Assembly: GCA_018713515.1 (NCBI GenBank)
Contig: DVOO01000008.1
Coordinates: 1-49,654 of the forward strand
Reading direction: 5' to 3'
DNA from: Candidatus Scatomonas pullistercoris
GTDB taxonomy: Bacteria > Bacillota > Clostridia > Lachnospirales > Lachnospiraceae
DNA length: 49,654 nt
Positions within the stretch are counted from its first letter, which is position 1. Every line of letters starts with the position of its first letter. This document shows positions 41,941-49,598 of this stretch, piece after piece. Below the pieces are notes generated by a model. It saw nothing but the letters and a program-made list of their open reading frames with translations. It was not told where the DNA came from and did no database searches. The translations under genes and the position numbers were made by a program.

Positions 41941-42485
41941 TTAATACCCAATGTTTCGTACCCCGCTTCTTCGAGAATTGCATCAAAATCGTCTAAGGAA
42001 ATTCCAGGTTTACTTTCGATTATACGAGCATACGTTTTGTCCGGATCTTGATACAGTTGGAACTTGACCTCCGATTTTTCAAATAAGTCTAATATAATTC
42101 GAAGAGGCAGTCCCAATCCCACACATATGGAAAGTAGATTTTTTTTGCCCATATGGTTATAGCTGCTATTGCTTATTCTTGAAAAATATGCAGAATTCAA
42201 GCCTGTATGTTCAGCAAAATCTTTTGCCTTGTTCCATCCTTTTTTATTCATTAAAAAAGTCAGGCATTGGCAAAGATCCGTTGTTGGGTCTCCGAGCATT
42301 TTCTTTAATTCACATTCCTCCGCGTCATTATATTTATGAAGAACGTCATTGACGAACTCTTTATATTTATCACGTTCTTCAGGAGTTTTAACATCAGGCC
42401 TTTCAGGAAATTCCGAACTGCCAGCGCTGAAACGAAAATCCCCCCTTTTCTCTTTATTCTGTTTTTTTAATGTCTGATTTTTCAT
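41937..42485 (-). CDS. XRE-type helix-turn-helix regulator
   Basis: A 182-residue protein from the ATG at 42485, with AAAAGGATGTGA upstream; a TTG at 42506 would give seven extra residues. The N-terminal ~75 residues are polar and probably disordered (KKQNKEKRGDFRF). Residues ~95-140 form a Cro/CI-like helix-turn-helix (AKDFAEHTGLNSAYFSRIS followed by LLSICVGLGLPLRIILDLFE). The C-terminal end (SLDDFDAILEEAGYETLGIK) resembles the tail of the Clostridial XRE family in which a short repeat of helices follows the HTH. Its stop overlaps the fused primase remnant. Probably the transcriptional regulator of the island. Confidence 0.72.
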   Translation of the reverse strand: MKNQTLKKQNKEKRGDFRFSAGSSEFPERPDVKTPEERDKYKEFVNDVLHKYNDAEECELKKMLGDPTTDLCQCLTFLMNKKGWNKAKDFAEHTGLNSAYFSRISNSSYNHMGKKNLLSICVGLGLPLRIILDLFEKSEVKFQLYQDPDKTYARIIESKPGISLDDFDAILEEAGYETLGIK

Positions 42486-42903
42486 TACTCTCACATCCTT
42501 TTCCAAAGTATATTAGGTTCAGCATTTTTCAAATAAATAGTTAACTATTATCTGAACAATATGCTGTTTTTTCAACTGCTATCAGAATGCCTGTTTTTTC
42601 GAGTAATTGTATATTTTTTCGGAAATTTTTTTAAAAAAATTTTTATGCTATAAGTTAATTGAATATTTATGACAAAAATGAATATTTCAGGCAAGAAAAG
42701 CAGAATTTGCACTGGTTTACCGAACAAAAAATGAGCTGAAATTCAAAGAAAAATCTCACTGGGAACGTGAGATTGTATAGGAGAAAATAAAATTGATTTT
42801 CCTCAAGAGTTTCAAAGATAATGCAGGGACATATGAGCAGCCCCATCTGAACAATAAGGTATAAGGGGTATAATCGTAGATATTATATTTGAGATTAAAT
42901 TGA
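42486..42903. other. AT-rich non-coding stretch of the island
   Basis: 418 bases without a convincing gene, very AT-rich (a TTTTTTTAAAAAAATTTTTA block at 42628-42647). It must carry the promoter of the regulator gene on the minus strand. Direct TTTTTTC motifs occur at 42566-42618. No hairpin or RNA family was recognised. Confidence 0.5.
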
Positions 42904-43218
42904 CATCTGGTAAAACCGGCAGAATCAAAGATCAGGCTTGCGTTCGAACAGGCCCAAAAAGAAGTGGACGATCTGCATCAGCACACAAAAGAAGGAATGC
43001 CATCTGCAAAACTGGCAGGGAAGAAAATAGGCCGTCCCAAAGAACGCTGCATAACGGAAAAGGAACGCAAAGCGAAGAATAAAATGCGGCAGCGTTCCAA
43101 TGCCTTTGGCGGCGATCTGAATGACACGGATTGTATGCGCGTCCTGGGGATCAGCAGAAGTACATTTTACCGGTATAAGCGTGAGTTGTTGGCACATAAA
43201 GGAAATGGGATGCACTAG
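42904..43218 (+). pseudogene. Serine resolvase/invertase, C-terminal fragment
   Basis: The frame opens after a stop at 42901 with HLVKPAESKIRLAFEQAQKE and continues through KLAGKKIGRPKE into a C-terminal helix-turn-helix (DTDCMRVLGISRSTFYRYKRELL). These are the end of the long E-helix and the DNA-binding domain of small serine resolvases of Tn3/Pin type. The catalytic domain with its Ser is not found upstream. A GTG at 42964 could start an 84-residue DNA-binding peptide but without a ribosome binding site. I regard it as a remnant of a second recombinase. Confidence 0.8.
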
Positions 43219-43385
43219 AATAAAGCCGTATGTGGCTTTCTAACAAAGAAAGGATTTTGGGGCCATTCACACGGGCGAGTTTTAAGCAGCCTACCCGAAC
43301 TGTCATTAGAAGAAACCGGTTCGGAGCATGCTCTGGCTGGGCGTTTCTCTACGTCCCAATCTTTTTAGGCGAATGGGATTTATAC

Positions 43386-43414
43386 TTGGATTCCGGGCAT
43401 TTAGGTACTATACT
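43386..43414 (+). promoter_or_regulatory. Putative promoter of the secreted protein pair
   Basis: TTGGAT at 43386 and TATACT at 43409 with a 17-base spacer, 75 bases before the ATG at 43490; GGGAGGAAATGA-type RBS in front of the gene. Confidence 0.65.
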
Positions 43415-43489
43415 CCTTTTAGAGGGCAACATGAAAATGATGTGTGAAAATCCCTCAAATTTTCAGTGCATATGGAAGGGAGGAAATGA

Positions 43490-44131
43490 ATGAAAAAAAG
43501 GTATCTTGTGCTGCCGGGAAGCGCTGTGGCTCTGGCAGTTGCATTGGTCGCCGCGCCGGGCTTGGCGAGCACAGAGGAACAACCGGCGTCCGAGCTGTCA
43601 GAGGAAGCAGAAGAAGTCCAGGATGGCGAAGAGGTGCTGACGCTCACACAGCAGGAAGGAGTCGTGACTTTCAGCGAAACAGAAGAAGGAAATATCCTTA
43701 CTCTGTATGATATGAAACTGGAGCTTCCCTCGGGAATGGTCATGGATACCGGCGTCACGGAAGAGGGTACGGCGTTTGCCTTCGCTTCTGCAGAGAATTT
43801 GCGTCTGATGCTGAGCGCAGGAGAATCCGCGCTTCTGGATGGCACTTTGTCTGAGATGACGGAAGAGGCGCAGGAGGCCTACCGTATTTATACGGATTTC
43901 GACGTGGAAGAAATGTACCTGATAGATTCTGAGCTTACGGAGATAGGCGATCAGGTATTTGTAATGAACAGTTACTATGAAGAGACGGAAGAAAGCGCGG
44001 TTGTCCTCCTGAACACCGTGGTGGATGGAATCAGTTACTCTGTGGGCGGATATACGGTAGGAGAGCTGCCGGAAGATGAAGATCTGGAGATTATAATAGC
44101 CATGGCGGCGGCGCTGGAGGTGAATGAATGA
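43490..44131 (+). CDS. Secreted acidic protein of unknown function (first of a pair)
   Basis: A 213-residue protein with a signal peptide at 1-26 (MKKRYLVLPG start, Ala/Val core, ending GLAS), then a disordered acidic linker (about 27-55, Glu-rich) and a compact domain of alternating strands, e.g. GNILTLYDMKLELPSGMVMD, EGTAFAFASAENLRLML, DQVFVMNSYYEE and DGISYSVGGYTVG. No cysteines occur in the mature part and no catalytic motif is recognised. The pattern resembles small secreted domains that report conditions or bind a partner, but no family can be named. The stop overlaps the start of the next gene by 4 bases, so the two products are made together. Confidence 0.78.
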   Translation: MKKRYLVLPGSAVALAVALVAAPGLASTEEQPASELSEEAEEVQDGEEVLTLTQQEGVVTFSETEEGNILTLYDMKLELPSGMVMDTGVTEEGTAFAFASAENLRLMLSAGESALLDGTLSEMTEEAQEAYRIYTDFDVEEMYLIDSELTEIGDQVFVMNSYYEETEESAVVLLNTVVDGISYSVGGYTVGELPEDEDLEIIIAMAAALEVNE

Positions 44132-46212
44132 TGAGGAAACGTTATCTTTATAAATGCCTGTCAGCGGTTCTTGCCGTTTCCATGATATCTCCCGCAGCAG
44201 TTTACGCCGCGCCTTCCGGAGATGAGTCAGCTGCCGTTACGCAGGAAGATGCGCCTGGGACAGAGCTGCAGGCGGATCCTGTTGGTGCAACAGAAACAGA
44301 TCCCGAAGTTATAGTTGAAGTGGCGGTTGAAATCGCGGCCGAACAAAATGACAGCGGAGAAACGCAGCCGGAGCAGACAGAAACGGGAGATTCCGGACAG
44401 AACGGCAGCTTACCGGATGAATCGCCTTTCAACGGACTGGAGAATATACAGACGGAACCTGTGCCGGAAGAAGAGATTGAACAGATTGTGTCTTTCTATC
44501 AGGAGTACAGTGAAAAGGCTGCCCTGATAACCGATCAGACAGATACTGTATTGTCTGACGGCATAGAAACAGCAATCAACGTCACAGCGGATATTGCCGA
44601 CAATGCAGGAAGCAGCAGCGTTGATACAGACAGTGATACGGACGATGGCGCAGAAGATCCCGTTCCGGTAGGCGTCTGGTTGACGACCGCAGACGGAAAG
44701 GCCTGGTATTTTGGCGGCGGCCTGTTCTATTCCCTGAAAAATGGAAATGAATCCTGGTTTGTGGGAGCAACCGCAGTACAGATGGAGGACGGGACCTGGG
44801 CAATCCAGGGCGGCAAAGAATATGAATATGATGCGTATAAAGCTGAATTTGGTAAAAAACCGCCGTATCCGGATGACAAGAGTGATGTAGATGACCCGGA
44901 CGATCCCGATCCGACCCCGACTCCGGGCGGAGGAAGCGGACCGACAGATCCGGACGATCCTGATCCTACACCTGATCCAGATGAACCCGATCCGACGCCA
45001 GAGCCGACGCCGGAACCAACGCCGGAACCCACACCTGAACCGACACCGGACCCGTCCGGGCCAGGAGAGGAACTGGAAGAACCTGAGAAAATGCCAATCG
45101 GAAAATGGTATCAGTATCGTCTGAATAAGTATCTCTGGTATTACGAATTTCCAGGCGATATAGTATATGTGTATGATACACGCAATCCAGAGCCTGATAA
45201 AAATGATGATGCCTGGTGCCTCAATAGTAATGTTGTATGGTATGAACAAGATGACCCAAGGTATGAAGACGATGACCCCAGCGGCTATTGGCTATGGGCG
45301 GCGAATCCTAATTTGCCGGGGGCTGGTGATAGTAGTGTAACATTGGACTATTTTGAGATGAAAAATCATCTCGGACATACGCCGCCAATTCCTCCGGGAC
45401 TTGAGTATCTGTATGAGGATTCTGAATCAGATACGAAACCCGATGAACCTGATAACCCGTCCCCAACCCCCGATCCGGACAATCCGGATGATCCGGAGAC
45501 TGATACGCCGGACAGTGATGAACCAGAACCTGACACGCCAGACTCCGGCGATTCGGAACCGGATAAACCTGGTCAGGACGACACCGGCGGAGAGGATACA
45601 GGCGATGACGGCAACGGTCCGGAGAACAGCGGCGCCGATCCGGACGACGCTTCCGGCGAAAGCGAAAGCAATACAAACGAACGGCCCGACTCGGAAGACA
45701 GCAGCGCAGGTAATCAGCCCAGCGAATTACCCAGTGAGGACGAACTGATCGACGAAGCGGTGGAAGCTGCAAAGGAAGCCGGAGTAAACTGGGGCAAGGA
45801 TAAGATAAAGGAATGGGCGAAGGGCCTGCTGGAAAAGCTCGCCCCGACTGTGAAAAACGCACTTGATCTGTCAAAAAAGATGGTAAAGGGAATCGCGGCA
45901 TTCTTCACCGGCGTGGAAGTCGGACAGGATCTGAAGGCTGTCGGCGACGGCTACCGGGAAGGCGAGCGCAACGAAGCGATTATACCCACAGTTGAAAAGT
46001 GGACGACAAAAGGCGTGGAATCTGTCGGCAATGCCATTCCGGGAAGCGAGCATGTCCCCGGTTACGGCGAAGCCGTAAAGCAGACTTCAGAACAGGCCGG
46101 CAAGGACACGGCGCATGTTTTGAAGACGATACAGGATGGCGGTTTCAGGTCGAAGGATACTTTGCGCGAATTCAAATCCCAGAATCCCGAACTGGATCTG
46201 CCTACTTCATGA
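44128..46212 (+). CDS. Secreted multidomain Pro/Asp-rich protein of unknown function
   Basis: A 694-residue secreted protein. Signal peptide 1-28 (MMRKRYLYKC; ends VYAAP). Residues ~30-175 are acidic and low in complexity. Two related domains follow, each introduced by P[VI]GxW: about 177-250 (PVGVWLTTADGKAWYFGGG) and 323-430 (PIGKWYQYRLNKYLWYYEF), both rich in Trp and Tyr. Each is followed by an Asp/Pro/Thr/Glu spacer (about 255-315 and 435-530). The C-terminal ~155 residues change to a basic helical domain (VNWGKDKIKEWAKGLLEKLA; MVKGIAAFFTGVEVGQDLK). No LPxTG, LysM or known catalytic motif is seen. I do not recognise the family. Confidence 0.8.
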   Translation: MMRKRYLYKCLSAVLAVSMISPAAVYAAPSGDESAAVTQEDAPGTELQADPVGATETDPEVIVEVAVEIAAEQNDSGETQPEQTETGDSGQNGSLPDESPFNGLENIQTEPVPEEEIEQIVSFYQEYSEKAALITDQTDTVLSDGIETAINVTADIADNAGSSSVDTDSDTDDGAEDPVPVGVWLTTADGKAWYFGGGLFYSLKNGNESWFVGATAVQMEDGTWAIQGGKEYEYDAYKAEFGKKPPYPDDKSDVDDPDDPDPTPTPGGGSGPTDPDDPDPTPDPDEPDPTPEPTPEPTPEPTPEPTPDPSGPGEELEEPEKMPIGKWYQYRLNKYLWYYEFPGDIVYVYDTRNPEPDKNDDAWCLNSNVVWYEQDDPRYEDDDPSGYWLWAANPNLPGAGDSSVTLDYFEMKNHLGHTPPIPPGLEYLYEDSESDTKPDEPDNPSPTPDPDNPDDPETDTPDSDEPEPDTPDSGDSEPDKPGQDDTGGEDTGDDGNGPENSGADPDDASGESESNTNERPDSEDSSAGNQPSELPSEDELIDEAVEAAKEAGVNWGKDKIKEWAKGLLEKLAPTVKNALDLSKKMVKGIAAFFTGVEVGQDLKAVGDGYREGERNEAIIPTVEKWTTKGVESVGNAIPGSEHVPGYGEAVKQTSEQAGKDTAHVLKTIQDGGFRSKDTLREFKSQNPELDLPTS
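44896..45060 (+). repeat. Low-complexity Asp/Pro/Thr coding repeat
   Basis: Codes for DPDDPDPTPTP and then repeated PTPEP units (GAACC-ACG-CCG type 12-base period). A second, similar block occurs at about 45445-45575. Likely to vary in length by slippage. Confidence 0.7.
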
Positions 46213-46268
46213 TGAATCAATAAATATTAGTGCAGTCCTTAAAGAAATAACATCTTAATAAATGAAAT

Positions 46269-46312
46269 GGGCCGTCAATCTGGTGATTCCACAGGTACTG
46301 GCGGCCCTTTCT
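46269..46312 (+). terminator. Possible terminator after the secreted pair
   Basis: GGGCCG and CGGCCC arms about 27 bases apart, followed by TTTCTG. The stem is short and the T-run poor. Confidence 0.45.
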
Positions 46313-46440
46313 GTTCCGGAAATATATAATATCATAAGAAAATCTCTGGATATAAAATGAGAAATATCCTTTCCCTGCCTTTCTGAAAAATTTTGTTGTT
46401 CACTATTAGAAGGCCTGTTTTAACGGGTTTCTGATTTTTC

Positions 46441-46475
46441 AGAAAAAGACCCTTGCCGGATATCTCCGCAAGGGG
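46441..46475 (-). terminator. Terminator of the minus-strand module
   Basis: On the minus strand CCCTTGC and GCAAGGG pair around an 11-base loop and are followed by TCTTTTTCT. It lies 51 bases past the last gene of the module. Together with the previous entry it fills the 313-base space between convergent genes; nothing else is seen there. Confidence 0.75.
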
Positions 46476-46525
46476 TTTAAGAAAGGTAAGTATTCTATTT
46501 TCAGAGTAGAGATATTCCGGTCGAT

Positions 46526-47200
46526 TTAGCTGGAAATCCAGCCGGGGCAGAGATCTTCGGGAACCGTAACCGGATGGCTGGTATAGAGCTCCAGCTCCCA
46601 GTAACCGGCGCGCAGATTGGCCCGCATATGCCACTTGTACAGGACGCAGACCGGCCCGCTGTCTGGAAACGGCTCCCACGTATAATAGGTGCCGTTTTTC
46701 TCCCACTCCTGGACGCCTTTAATCCCCATCTGGTCAGCCAGCTCCCACAGGATGTCATAATAAATCTCATCTTTGACGGAATCGTAGGACAGCACGGCCT
46801 GGTAGGGTGTTTGGACAATGCTCTTCCAGACCATGATCTTCTGCCTGTCCTCCGGGATAAACCGGTCGGGGTTCCTGTCCGGGTACTTCCTGCGCCATTC
46901 TTCAAAAGTGACCGGGACGGATACCACCTCATCCCACTGCCCCGTGGACAGCACCAGGTACCCGCTGCGTTCCTTTTTCGGGGACAGGCCGCGGGCGGCG
47001 TTTGCCCGTTCCCGGCAGATCCGTTTCAGGCCTTCGTTCAGGTCACGGGCAGCGTCCAGTTTGTCCCTGGCTTCCCTGAACCCGTCCCGCAAGAGCCGGC
47101 ATCTTTCTTCCGCTTTCTCCAGCGCAGACCGAAGCGCCGCATTCTCCGCCTTTAACGCCTCAATATCACCGTCCCCATAATAAAATTCTCCCATTGTCAT
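46526..47200 (-). CDS. Coiled-coil protein of the island, function unknown
   Basis: A 224-residue protein. After an acidic start (MTMGEFYYGDGD) residues ~14-75 form a coiled coil rich in Ala, Glu, Arg and Leu (ALKAENAALRSALEKAEERC). The rest, about 80-220, is a mixed domain with many aromatic residues (SVPVTFEEWRRKYPDRNPDRF, TYYTWEPFPDSG, LRAGYWELELYTSHPVTVPED). The start overlaps the stop of the tyrosine recombinase by 4 bases (ATGA), suggesting coupled translation. No known family. It might be a partner or accessory of the recombinase, which is an inference from position only. Confidence 0.75.
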   Translation of the reverse strand: MTMGEFYYGDGDIEALKAENAALRSALEKAEERCRLLRDGFREARDKLDAARDLNEGLKRICRERANAARGLSPKKERSGYLVLSTGQWDEVVSVPVTFEEWRRKYPDRNPDRFIPEDRQKIMVWKSIVQTPYQAVLSYDSVKDEIYYDILWELADQMGIKGVQEWEKNGTYYTWEPFPDSGPVCVLYKWHMRANLRAGYWELELYTSHPVTVPEDLCPGWISS

Positions 47201-48156
47201 TTCCCCCTTTCCGGTTCCTGCTGGTAGAGATAATGCCCGGCCACCACGTCCTCCCGGTTATGCCCGAGCGCCCGTGACGCGGCCAGAAGGGCCTCCCGGT
47301 CGTAAACAACGCCTGCCCTGTCTTTACGGCACACATATAGGGCAGGTTTCCAGATGCGGTTCCCGTATTTCCCATATTTGCCGGTGGCCGCGGTGTAATC
47401 CATCCATTTGCCCCGCAGCCCTTCCGGCGGCCGGGTATGCTCCCGGTAGACGCGGGAAGCGTATTCCGCCCGGAGGCTGTGGACGTCCAGGCTGCTGTGT
47501 ACATGGTTTTTCCCGGTCAGCGTCCGGCAGAAGGCAACTGCCCGCCGCACTTCCTCCGGGGTGCCGGTGATGGGCGAAAGGCGCGGTTTCCCGCCTTTAG
47601 TGCCCTTCTCATAGGAGATATAATACCGCCCGTCCACCACGCGCAGGCTGTTTGCGGAGAGCTTCTCCAGCTCCGACCGGCGCGGGCCGCAGCACCGGCA
47701 GAAGTTGACCAGCTCCGCATTGTTCTGCAGGGAGAAATTTCTGTCCCTGACCGCCTCTCCCCGGCTCCGTTTAATCGCTGCGCGGGAGTTCCGGGGAAGC
47801 TCCAGCGCCAATGTTTCCCCATATAGCTTATGTAACGCCGACGCTTCCAGCTTGAGGGTATACGGGCTTAACCCCCGTTCCGTCTGGTATTGGAGAAAGG
47901 CCGGCACAAACTGCCTGCACTCGTCCAGTGTCCGCGGTTTATGGCCGAGCCGGGCTGCCGCCTCAGGCAGTTCCCGGACAAAGGCGGCGAAATACCGGCA
48001 GTGCTTCAGGTAAGCTTTCATTGTGGAAAAAGAGTAAATATAGCTGCCCTGTATACCGTCCAGCTTGTCCCGGTGCTTTGACCGGCCGAAGCCTTCCATG
48101 GCCTGCAGCCGGTCATGGATCTGTTCATTTAAGGATTTCCGGTTCTTATGGCCCAT
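47197..48156 (-). CDS. Tyrosine recombinase (phage integrase family)
   Basis: Site-specific recombinase of 319 residues. The N-terminal SAM-like core-binding domain (about 40-115; MKAYLKHCRYFAAFVREL) is followed by the catalytic domain with R159 in GPRRSELEKLS, a Lys in KGTKGGKPRLSPI, H226-x2-R229 in VHSLRAEY, H299 in LGHN and the nucleophile Y309 in AGHYL. All catalytic residues are present. GAAGGGGAG precedes the ATG. It lies in a four-gene minus-strand module far from the serine recombinase. Such enzymes can also resolve plasmid multimers or move smaller cassettes. Confidence 0.88.
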   Translation of the reverse strand: MGHKNRKSLNEQIHDRLQAMEGFGRSKHRDKLDGIQGSYIYSFSTMKAYLKHCRYFAAFVRELPEAAARLGHKPRTLDECRQFVPAFLQYQTERGLSPYTLKLEASALHKLYGETLALELPRNSRAAIKRSRGEAVRDRNFSLQNNAELVNFCRCCGPRRSELEKLSANSLRVVDGRYYISYEKGTKGGKPRLSPITGTPEEVRRAVAFCRTLTGKNHVHSSLDVHSLRAEYASRVYREHTRPPEGLRGKWMDYTAATGKYGKYGNRIWKPALYVCRKDRAGVVYDREALLAASRALGHNREDVVAGHYLYQQEPERGK

Positions 48157-48319
48157 AGGCTCCCCTTCTTTCTATGCTGTGCTGTCAGTTCCCTTTCAAG
48201 CCCTTCCGGGCAGACCCACATTTCATAAAGGAGTTATGGTTCTCCTGTAAAAAGGGGTTTACCCCCGGATAAGGGGAAAAATAATTCCCCCGGAGAAAAA
48301 TAAATATCTCCCCATCTTT

Positions 48320-48703
48320 TTACCCGTTTATTCCCGGCGGGGTTCTCCTGCGCCCGCAGGAGCCCCATACCGGAAACAGCACGGGTAAAATGATGTGCAG
48401 GCAGGCCCCGTCTGTGGCGCCGGCGGCAGCCCAGAGGGCTTCTTCCGGCAGGCGGCAGGCTCCCGGGAACCATGCCGGCATCTTGAAGGCAAGTACGCCC
48501 TCTTCCGGGTGGTCTGTTTCCAGTTCGATCCAGAGGTACAGCTCCACGTTCAGAAAATCCTTTTTCAGGATCCTGCTGCCGGAGCGTTTCTGGACGCCCA
48601 TGTAGATGTGGTCTTTCAAGTACCCCTGCGTCACCGTGAACTGCCGTCCCGGTTCCGGTGTGTTTCTGTTTGATCCGGTGTTCCCTGTTTCCTGTTTTTC
48701 CAT
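48320..48703 (-). CDS. Small protein of the island, function unknown
   Basis: A 127-residue protein starting MEKQETGNTGSNRNTPEPG at the ATG at 48703, with AAAGGAC eight bases upstream; a longer reading up to 48838 has no RBS. After a polar N-terminus comes a strand-rich domain: FTVTQGYLKDHIYMGVQ, KKDFLNVELYLWIELETDHPEEG. The end is Gly/Arg/Pro-rich (WGSCGRRRTPPGING). No family recognised. It lies 163 bases before the tyrosine recombinase; that gap is GC-rich and shows no gene. Confidence 0.6.
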   Translation of the reverse strand: MEKQETGNTGSNRNTPEPGRQFTVTQGYLKDHIYMGVQKRSGSRILKKDFLNVELYLWIELETDHPEEGVLAFKMPAWFPGACRLPEEALWAAAGATDGACLHIILPVLFPVWGSCGRRRTPPGING

Positions 48704-48942
48704 AAAACCGTCCTTTCCGCCCTGCCGTCCGGCCAGGGCAATCACATGGTTTGCCCTTCCCCGGCCGGCAGGCTGGAAGGCAATCTTCAGTTGGTGCTGT
48801 CTGCATGTGCATGTCTCCGCAAAGGCATCGGCATGCACGGCCGCAAATGCGGCATGGTTTGGTGATAATTGTTATCTCCAACCTGCCGCCCGTTTCCGAA
48901 AGCTCCGTAACAGGCGGCAACGCGCCGGGCTTAATGGACTGT

Positions 48943-49206
48943 TTATACCCGCCCGGCCGGGACGGGCTCACTCAGGAGCCCGTTTTCTCTGGCATACTCT
49001 GTGACAATGTCAAGGGGATCCGCCCCCTCACCGGCATGCAGGACTGCGTCAATGACAGCCTCAGGGAGACAGGCAAGGCGGTATCCCTGCAGGTATGCGA
49101 TGGTAAGGCTGCCGTCCTCACGCTCCAGGACGAAAAACTGATTCTCTGTCATAAGTCCCAGATAGAACGCCACGTTTTCCAGTGTCAAAACTTTTTCTTT
49201 TTCCAT
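48943..49206 (-). CDS. Small protein of the island, first gene of the minus-strand module
   Basis: An 87-residue acidic protein from the ATG at 49206, which has a perfect AGGAGG nine bases upstream (a reading from 49248 ignores it). Sequence: MEKEKVLTLENVAFYLGLMTENQFFVLEREDG, then a helical part with PEAVIDAVLHAGEGADPLDIVTEYARENGLL. No motif recognised; the size and the position are like those of small regulators or accessory proteins of plasmids. A 239-base interval without a supported gene follows. Confidence 0.65.
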   Translation of the reverse strand: MEKEKVLTLENVAFYLGLMTENQFFVLEREDGSLTIAYLQGYRLACLPEAVIDAVLHAGEGADPLDIVTEYARENGLLSEPVPAGRV

Positions 49207-49475
49207 ACTTAAAACCTCCTGATGCAAAAATAGAATTAGTAGTGACAACTATGATAAAACCATGCTCCCTTTTTCTTTGCTGTAGGATAAGATGCGAAAG
49301 GGGAGAGGCTTTATCAACATAAGTATGACGGATTCCCATCGTTTCATAAATCCCTTTAAATTAGCTTCGTAAGCTTGTACTGTTTTAGCAGTAGATTATG
49401 TGTGATTATAGATTATTGTATTTTTGATTTTTCCTGTTTTCGTGTTTATTTGAAGGGAAAGGCGGTTGTGCATAA

Positions 49476-49598
49476 ATGGTTGCACCTACAGGTCCCACGG
49501 GTCCTGCCGGAGCCACAGGAGCGACTGCTCCGTCAATATATGCACAACACGGAAATTGCCGTAACCATGCGGCTTTCCACTATCTTAAAGACAATTAA
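49476..49598 (+). pseudogene. Collagen-like gene fragment at the right edge of the island
   Basis: The frame codes for VAPTGPTGPAGATGATAPSIYAQHG and then 16 unrelated residues up to a stop at 49598. The Gly-Pro/Ala-Thr triplets and the IYAQ that follows match the left fragment at 38930, so the two ends of the island border pieces of the same gene or of paralogues. There is no convincing start signal, although an ATG at 49476 exists. The remaining 56 bases of the window hold no gene. Confidence 0.6.
49503..49548. repeat. Right copy of 46-bp imperfect direct repeat
   Basis: Direct-orientation partner of 39029-39074 with seven substitutions and no gaps. Confidence 0.75.

Larger units (their letters stand above)
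39075..49475. mobile_element. Mosaic mobile island in the collagen-like locus
   Basis: The island has a large serine recombinase at the left edge, transcribed so that its 3' end lies about 40 bases from the boundary. It also holds truncated phage/plasmid genes (primase-helicase, resolvase), a tyrosine recombinase module, a regulator, a DUF6870-like gene and a secreted gene pair. Base composition changes repeatedly inside, from AT-rich (about 41.2-43.4 kb) to GC-rich (46.5-49.2 kb), as expected for a composite. The exact ends cannot be fixed: boundaries are given at the edges of collagen-like coding sequence. No conjugation or capsid genes are present, so it is not self-transmissible as seen. 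Confidence 0.7.

Noticed and set aside
48234-48971. Minus-strand frame of 245 codons overlapping the 127-residue gene
   Set aside because: Its start has no ribosome binding site and the composition (Gly, Arg, Cys, His) is that of a shadow frame; the overlapping frame from 48703 has a proper start.
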